The position numbers were made by a program, and so were the translations under genes. From positions 620,001 to 684,000 of the forward strand of contig NZ_MTQN01000009.1 in the NCBI RefSeq assembly GCF_001984195.1: 64,000 nucleotides of DNA. Reading direction: 5' to 3'. A model generated the notes under the pieces. That model saw only the letters and a program-made list of their open reading frames with translations. It did not search any database and was not told where the DNA came from. Of this stretch, positions 59,449-64,000 are shown in pieces (the stretch's first letter is position 1; the number at the start of each line of letters is the position of its first letter). The stretch is from Kribbella sp. ALI-6-A. GTDB lineage: Bacteria > Actinomycetota > Actinomycetes > Propionibacteriales > Kribbellaceae.

Positions 59449-59670
59449 CGCTCGCAGCGGTTGGCCGAGACACCCATCTCGAGTATCCGAAGCACGGGCC
59501 ACGACGGCCGACTGTTGCCAGACGCTCAGCCACGTCTCCACGAAGTTGCACCGACCCTCGAGATCTCCGGAGGTTGGCGTCCTTGCCTCCTCGTATTGGG
59601 GGTCGGCGACCACTCGCCATATCTCGACCGACCGGTATCCGCCGACGTCGGCCTCTGAAAGGGTTCGGGG

Positions 59671-60084
59671 ATGAGAGCTCCGTTGCGCGTCGTCCTCTGG
59701 TTCTACGTCGCGTTCAACCTGCTGCAGGCCGTGGTCCTCACCTTCGACCCTGAGCTCACCGACCGCGCCTACCGCGGCGGCGAGATGACCCCGACACGCC
59801 ACTTCCAGTGGTACGCCGTCGCCGGTTACCACGTCCTGATCATCGCCGTCACAATCATCGCGATGACACTGTCCCGCGCCGCCGATCGCCGCAAGTTGGT
59901 CATTGTCAACGCGCTGATGTATTTGCTCTGGGACGCGACCTCGCAACTTGCCTACTGGGGCCACGAGATCGGGATGGCCACGTCCGACCTCGTCATCAAC
60001 GCCGGCGTCAGTATCGTCACCGCGCTGGCCCTCTTCGCTGTCGCCTACTTCGACCGAGATCCCGCGACCTCCGCACCACGCTGA
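59671..60084 (+). CDS. Four-helix membrane protein of unknown function
   Basis: 137 residues, ATG start. Four membrane segments: LRVVLWFYVAFNLLQAVVL, WYAVAGYHVLIIAVTIIAMT, LVIVNALMYLLWDATSQLA and LVINAGVSIVTALALFAVAY. A charged loop with Arg/Asp separates helices 1 and 2, and the C terminus is polar. I recognise no family. It stands alone between the TetR gene and the convergent glycosyltransferase gene. Confidence 0.65.
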   Translation: MRAPLRVVLWFYVAFNLLQAVVLTFDPELTDRAYRGGEMTPTRHFQWYAVAGYHVLIIAVTIIAMTLSRAADRRKLVIVNALMYLLWDATSQLAYWGHEIGMATSDLVINAGVSIVTALALFAVAYFDRDPATSAPR

Positions 60085-60180
60085 CCCCGTTGACCAGCGT
60101 TCGGCTCGGTCAGTCGCGGTAAGACTGTCGCAGAGGCCTGGGCCACTCGGACAGCTCGGTGATGATCGGCGGCAGAATCG

Positions 60181-61056
60181 CTATCCAGACTCGCGATCGG
60201 CATGGTCAGATCCCAGCGACGCGTTGGCGGCACCGACCAGCCGGTCGATCCGGTCGGCATGGGGGCCGTACTTCGCAAAGATCGTGTCGGAGTTCCGGAC
60301 CGAGTTCCGCACCCGGATCTCGTTCGAGAACAGGACGGTCCCTCCGTCGGGATCGTAGTGCCCGGCGGGGCCCTTGAACGGCACGAAGCGGTAGCCGACC
60401 TGGAAGTCGTTCATCCACGCGCGCAGGCAGAGCTCGTCGTCGAAACAGATGCCTGGTTCGCCGACCTCGGAGAACGAGTAGTCCCAGCCTCCGAGCGCCT
60501 CGTAGCAGCGCCGGCGAACGAAGTACGGGCCGATGTTGACGTGGTGGACGAAGCGGAACGTGTCATCGCCCCAGATGCGCTTGGCCTTTGCGGGGTCGGG
60601 ATCGAAGCTCTCGAATCCCATGAACCCACCGAGAATCGCCAGCCGGGGATGCCCGGCGAAGCACGCGAGCGCTGCGTCCAGCCAGTCCGTCTCGCGGGGG
60701 ACGAGATCGTCGTCCTGGACCAGGCACACGATGTCCGCGCGAGCGAACCTGATCGCCCGGTCGAGAATCCTGATCTCGTGCAGGTCGTTGGAGTGGATCA
60801 AGAAGTCGTTCGGCCGATCCAGGTAGGACATCCACTTGTCGTGCGAGCCGTCCAGCGAGCCGTCCTCGCAGACGATCAACTCATGGTTGCCCAGGGCCCG
60901 TAAACCGCCGATCAGCTGCTCGATGTTGGAGATCCGGTTGAAAGACTGTACGACGAAGGCCAGGTGCGGCCGGTCCTGGTAGGTCCGGGCCGACGACGCG
61001 CGTCGCTCCTTGTCCGCCTTGACGCGGTCGATCGTCGCCTGGTCGACGCCGGTCAT
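60181..61056 (-). CDS. Family 2-type glycosyltransferase
   Basis: 291 residues. GT-A fold: LAFVVQSFNRISNIEQLIGG, HELIVCEDGSLDGSHDKWMS, ARADIVCLVQDDDLVP (DxD metal motif in QDDD) and FDDELCLRAWMNDFQVGYRF near the acceptor site. Start ATG overlaps the stop of the NodZ-like gene (ATGA). It would transfer a sugar from an NDP-sugar to a glycan or other acceptor, as last gene of a three-gene operon whose first product makes a GDP-hexose. Confidence 0.85.
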   Translation of the reverse strand: MTGVDQATIDRVKADKERRASSARTYQDRPHLAFVVQSFNRISNIEQLIGGLRALGNHELIVCEDGSLDGSHDKWMSYLDRPNDFLIHSNDLHEIRILDRAIRFARADIVCLVQDDDLVPRETDWLDAALACFAGHPRLAILGGFMGFESFDPDPAKAKRIWGDDTFRFVHHVNIGPYFVRRRCYEALGGWDYSFSEVGEPGICFDDELCLRAWMNDFQVGYRFVPFKGPAGHYDPDGGTVLFSNEIRVRNSVRNSDTIFAKYGPHADRIDRLVGAANASLGSDHADRESG

Positions 61057-62066
61057 GATCCGCTCCCCTCAGGCCGGTGCCCGCGAACGGCGCCGGCCGG
61101 CGCTTCCGTTCCGTCCGCCGATCTGTAGTGAGTGTTCGTGTGTGGCAGGTCCGGAGCATTCAGCAGGACCGTTCGGGCCAGGCTCGATCCGTTGTGCACC
61201 AAGTAGTCGCAGCGGCTCAGCAACAGATACTCGACGATCGCGTCCTCCCCGTTCTTCGCCGCCACGTCGGCGTCAGCGGCGATGTAGGCCGGCATGATCC
61301 ATCCCGTCGGCCCTTGGCCGGCGGGCTCACCGCCGTGGTGCCGGACACTGTCGTGCGCGACGACCCGGCCGGGGAACGCCGCCGCGAGATGGTCCACCGA
61401 CGACTGCTCGTCCGACGCGACGAAGATCTTGGCCGTCGGCTCGAGCTCCAGCAGCCGCTCGATCTCGGCGCGGTATCGCGACAGGACACGCGAACCTCGG
61501 CGGAAGGCGCGAACCTCCTGCGGCGAGACCGCATCGGTCCCCCGCACATGGACGCCGACGACGTACTGTCCCGCCAGGTGTTGTGCGAAGAAGCTGTCCG
61601 CCTTCTGCGTGAGGTAGTCGCGCGGACGGATGTACTTGTCGAGCACAACCTTCGCCGCGGCTCTAAGCCTGTTGTCCGGGTCCTCCCACTGATACGGGAT
61701 GCGCAGGGCGGCACCTTCGAGCAGCGGGTGATCACCGAAGTGACTGGTCACGAAGATGTGCTCGTCGAGGTGATAGCCGGTCTCGAACGGCGACGGCGGC
61801 TCCGCGCCGATCAGCGCCTTGACGGATGCCGGGAGCCGGGCCGCCGGGTACGCCGGGTCCAGCGGTTCGAAGTAGTACTCCCAGACCGTCTGCCTGCCCC
61901 GGTAGCCACTGGGCGTCCAGTAACAGGTCCGTGGTCCGAAGTGAACCACCGGAACGCGGTTCTGGGTCACCGCCCAAGGGATGTTGGCGATGACCTGCTG
62001 GATGAGTGAGAACAACCCGACGTCACGCTCGCACACGATGTGAAGTCGCATCGGCGTCTCGGTCAT
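61053..62066 (-). CDS. NodZ-like (alpha-1,6-)fucosyltransferase-fold protein
   Basis: Start ATG 62066 overlaps the epimerase stop (ATGA); 337 residues. GT-B type O-FucT/NodZ fold: LHIVCERDVGLFSLIQQVIA, VVGVHVRGTDA (the HxRxxD motif of GDP-fucose-dependent enzymes), IFVASDEQSSVDHLAAAF and LLLSRCDYLVHNGSSLARTV. In rhizobia NodZ fucosylates Nod factors using GDP-fucose. Here the donor may instead be the GDP-hexose formed by the preceding epimerase (inference). No signal peptide, so it acts in the cytoplasm. Confidence 0.78.
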   Translation of the reverse strand: MTETPMRLHIVCERDVGLFSLIQQVIANIPWAVTQNRVPVVHFGPRTCYWTPSGYRGRQTVWEYYFEPLDPAYPAARLPASVKALIGAEPPSPFETGYHLDEHIFVTSHFGDHPLLEGAALRIPYQWEDPDNRLRAAAKVVLDKYIRPRDYLTQKADSFFAQHLAGQYVVGVHVRGTDAVSPQEVRAFRRGSRVLSRYRAEIERLLELEPTAKIFVASDEQSSVDHLAAAFPGRVVAHDSVRHHGGEPAGQGPTGWIMPAYIAADADVAAKNGEDAIVEYLLLSRCDYLVHNGSSLARTVLLNAPDLPHTNTHYRSADGTEAPAGAVRGHRPEGSGS

Positions 62067-63043
62067 GCCGCGTCCAGGGAAGCCACCTGCTGGGCGATCC
62101 AGTGGTAGGTCGGCTCGAGTCCTTGGCGCAGCCCGACCACCGGCTCCCACTGCAAGATCTCCCGGACTCGCCGGTTGTCGGAGTTGCGGCCCCGAACACC
62201 TTGTGGGCCGTCGATGTGCTTCAGGGTGATGCCGCACTTGCCGGACAGATCGATGATCAGCCGAGCCAGCTCGTTGACCGTCACCAATTCCTCGCTGCCG
62301 AGGTTGAGCGGATCGCGGCACTCCGACCGCATCAGCCGGTAGATCCCTTCGACGCAGTCGTCCACGTAACAGAACGACCGGGTCTGCTCGCCGTCACCCC
62401 AGATCTCGATCTGTCCACCCGGCCGGGCCTGGGCGACCTTTCGGCACAGCGCCGCCGGAACCTTCTCCCGGCCGCCGTCGTAGGTTCCGTAAGGGCCGTA
62501 GATGTTGTGGAACCGCACGATCCGCGTCTCGATCCCGTGCTCCTCGGTGTAAGCCAGGCAGAGGCGCTCGGCGATCAGCTTCTCCCAGCCGTAGGCGTCC
62601 TGCGGATTGGCCGGGTACGCGTCCTCCTCCCTGAGCGCGGTGACGTTCGCCTCGGTCTGCAGGAAGTCGGGATAGACGCAGGCCGACGAGCTGAACAGGT
62701 ACCGCGAGACGCCGTTCATCCGCGCTGCTTCGAGCGTGTGCAGATTGATCAACGCGTTGTTGTGCAGGATCGTCGCGTGGTTGGCCGAGATGAATCCCAT
62801 CCCGCCCATGTCAGCGGCCAACGCATACACCTCGTCGATGCCGCGGCTCGCCAGCAGAGCTTCGTCGAAGCGGCGAAGGTCTCGCAGCTCGAACTCGTCG
62901 GCGTCGACCCCGGTGTAGTCCGGAGGGTGGAGGTCGACGCCTCGGACCCAGTACCCCCGAGCCTTCAGTGCCGTCACCAGATGGTGCCCGATGAAGCCAC
63001 CGGCCCCGGTCACGAGAATGCGTGCATCACTCACAGCGCTCAC
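62063..63043 (-). CDS. GDP-mannose 3,5-epimerase-like extended SDR
   Basis: 326 residues from a GTG start. NAD site ILVTGAGGFIGHHLVTALK; then ADMGGMGFISANHATILHNN, which is diagnostic of GDP-mannose 3',5'-epimerases. The catalytic set is in place: Cys in LFSSSACVYP, Tyr-x-x-x-Lys in AYGWEKLIAERL and Lys in GGREKVPAALCRK. Plant enzymes make GDP-L-galactose/GDP-L-gulose for ascorbate and wall glycans; bacterial ones supply glycan or glycoside building blocks. It heads the epimerase-NodZ-like-glycosyltransferase operon. Confidence 0.87.
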   Translation of the reverse strand: MSAVSDARILVTGAGGFIGHHLVTALKARGYWVRGVDLHPPDYTGVDADEFELRDLRRFDEALLASRGIDEVYALAADMGGMGFISANHATILHNNALINLHTLEAARMNGVSRYLFSSSACVYPDFLQTEANVTALREEDAYPANPQDAYGWEKLIAERLCLAYTEEHGIETRIVRFHNIYGPYGTYDGGREKVPAALCRKVAQARPGGQIEIWGDGEQTRSFCYVDDCVEGIYRLMRSECRDPLNLGSEELVTVNELARLIIDLSGKCGITLKHIDGPQGVRGRNSDNRRVREILQWEPVVGLRQGLEPTYHWIAQQVASLDAA

Positions 63044-63471
63044 TTCGCCCCTCCGTGTCGATGGGCTCCCCCAGAAGCGGCCACCTGCCGTTCACAGCAA
63101 CCACGAGTCCCAGGTGAACACCTGATGCCCCAGGTCAGGTCTTCGCTGGATGATTCGGTACGGGTACCCCCGATCTCTTACCGGTACACAGCCGCATCGG
63201 GAGCCGTTGGGCCTGGCACCGCAGCCCGGGGCCGTCCGGCTTCGCGATCGAGGTCCTCGGACTCTGGGGCAGGGTGTAGAGGACTGGTTCTTGAGAGCAG
63301 AAACAATCGGAGGCATGTGATGAGCAGCGCGTGGCAGCGTGGTAGTCGGTGATCTGGCGCATCGAGTGAGTCGGCGGCGCCGGGCGCTGGGGCTCAGTGT
63401 GGGTGAGGTGGCCGGCCGGGCGCCGATGACGTCGAGCGGATCGAGAAGCGGCCGGTCGCGTTGACCGTTGA
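63044..63471 (+). other. Intergenic stretch without recognisable gene
   Basis: About 430 bases upstream of the glycan operon. Open frames on both strands are short and Arg/Pro-rich without ribosome sites. It must contain the promoter of the epimerase operon on the minus strand, but no clear -35/-10 pair could be picked. Confidence 0.45.
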
Positions 63472-63687
63472 CCGGAGGAAGGAACGACGACCACGCCGTT
63501 CGACTTGGTCGTCCGCACCCGGGTCTCGCGCTACCACCTGGTCATGGATGCGCTGAACAACCCTCCGAGCCGCCTCAAGGCCTGGTGCGAGCAGCACCTA
63601 GCCGAGCACGCGACGTACGTCGTGCAACACCTGCAGGGCATGTCGGAGGTGCGCGACTGGGTCCTCGACCCGTCACCCTCGCATTGA
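63472..63687 (+). pseudogene. C-terminal relic of phosphoketolase
   Basis: After an in-frame TGA at 63469-63471 the frame reads EEGTTTTPFDLVVRTRVSRY, HLVMDALNN and, after a diverged middle, EVRDWVLDPS, ending at TGA 63685-63687. E-G-T-T-T-T-P-F-D-[ML]-V-V...R-Y-x-L-V-M-D and E-x-R-D-W are the C-terminal signature of xylulose-5-phosphate/fructose-6-phosphate phosphoketolase, an enzyme of about 800 residues. Only about 70 residues remain, with no start, so this is a relic. Confidence 0.65.
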
Positions 63688-63868
63688 CGAGGACGACCTC
63701 GACCCCTGTTGGCGACCACCGCAACAACCGACGGGCGACCGAAGCCATCAGTGGGCTGCGGTCGCCCGGTGCGGCCGCCCGCCCAATCACCAGGGCCGAA
63801 AGTCACCCCACATCACCATGAGCCCGCATCCCCGGATGCACAGCTGACAAGGCCCCGAACACAAGAAC

Positions 63869-63898
63869 GGGGTTCAAGTCCCTAGAGACTTGAACCCC
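63869..63898. repeat. Perfect 12-base inverted repeat with T-arm-like sequence
   Basis: GGGGTTCAAGTC (63869-63880) and GACTTGAACCCC (63887-63898) pair perfectly around CCTAGA. GGTTCAAGTC resembles a tRNA T-arm (GG-TTCAAGT-C), but the rest of a cloverleaf is not formed on either strand. Candidate strong terminator or relic of a tRNA-linked recombination site. Confidence 0.55.
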
Positions 63899-63902
63899 CC
63901 AT

Positions 63903-63920
63903 GTGTCCGAGGGGGGACAC
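63903..63920. repeat. Second hairpin next to the T-arm-like repeat
   Basis: GTGTCC (63903-63908) and GGACAC (63915-63920) pair around GAGGGG, five bases after the first hairpin. The text GTGTCCGAGGGGGGAC is typical of reverse strands of actinobacterial tRNA 3' ends, which adds to the suspicion of a rearranged tRNA end here. Confidence 0.4.
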
Positions 63921-64000
63921 GCACCTTAACCACACGCCTGAGCCTGGCCGTATAGCGCGCAGGCCGCGGCCTGGGCAACCACATATTGCGCGAGGCAACC

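Noticed and set aside
63869..63920. A functional tRNA gene
   Set aside because: Only a T-arm-like segment is present; acceptor, D and anticodon arms cannot be formed on either strand.

Overview
This is a high-GC window whose gene style (GTG/ATG starts, ATGA/GTGA stop-start overlaps, GGAGG-type ribosome sites, many TetR/LacI/IclR/LysR regulators, F420-type reductases, Tat lipoproteins) points to a soil actinobacterium. The frequent GTAC/CGTACG words and the catabolic repertoire would fit the Kribbella/Nocardioidales area, but that is an impression, not a demonstrated placement. There are no rRNA genes, intact tRNAs or CRISPR arrays.

Layout. 1-1.5 kb: tail of the beta-ketoadipate (catechol ortho-cleavage) operon catB-catC-catD. 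1.6-10.4 kb: mixed housekeeping and eroded genes (DUF427 protein, esterase, frameshifted secreted protein, beta-helix lipoprotein, ECF sigma/anti-sigma-like pair, quinone oxidoreductase divergent from an HxlR regulator). 10.4-14.2 kb: a phosphonoacetate operon (DAACS-type carboxylate transporter, phosphonoacetate hydrolase, LysR regulator). 14.2-18.2 kb: SDR/TetR, aldo-keto reductase and SDR/TetR units. 18.4-22.2 kb: ribose-type ABC transporter. 22.2-25.4 kb: broken MFS and hydrolase genes, flavin disulfide reductase and membrane protein.

25.4-52.8 kb is an aromatic-catabolism island interrupted by a glycan-utilisation locus. Its parts are a HyuA/HyuB-type carboxylase or hydrolase pair, a flavin aromatic hydroxylase, two MhpC-like hydrolases, a type I extradiol dioxygenase, a 3-hydroxybutyrate dehydrogenase-like SDR, an epoxide hydrolase, a berberine-bridge-type oxidase and the complete lower pathway (hydratase, acylating acetaldehyde dehydrogenase, 4-hydroxy-2-oxovalerate aldolase) behind an IclR regulator. 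The inserted locus (32.6-40.9 kb) holds a LacI regulator with two perfect operators, an ABC sugar importer, a GH2 glycosidase and a BNR/ricin-lectin secreted enzyme.

Two operator families tie the island together. Family 1 (core ATGTAGCGCTCACTA, arms CTGTAT/ATACAG) occurs at 22.2, 32.5, 40.9, 44.9 and 46.9 kb in front of five transcription units. Family 2 (GACCGAACGTTCTATC-like) occurs at 25.4 (twice), 40.9, 51.7 and 52.4 kb (twice), including directly before a TetR gene. The promoter of the berberine-bridge-type oxidase carries one site of each family. I regard these two overlapping regulons, and the unusual carboxylase-like operon inside one of them, as the most interesting content.

53-60 kb: reductase/epimerase genes (two NAD-epimerase-like proteins, Old Yellow Enzyme, SDR, LLM-class and deazaflavin-dependent nitroreductase-like proteins) next to a TetR gene with paired operators. 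60.2-63.0 kb: a compact glycan operon of a GDP-mannose 3,5-epimerase-like enzyme, a NodZ-like fucosyltransferase-fold protein and a family 2 glycosyltransferase. The last kilobase is mostly non-coding, with a phosphoketolase C-terminal relic and two hairpins. At least seven gene relics or frameshifted genes are scattered through the window.
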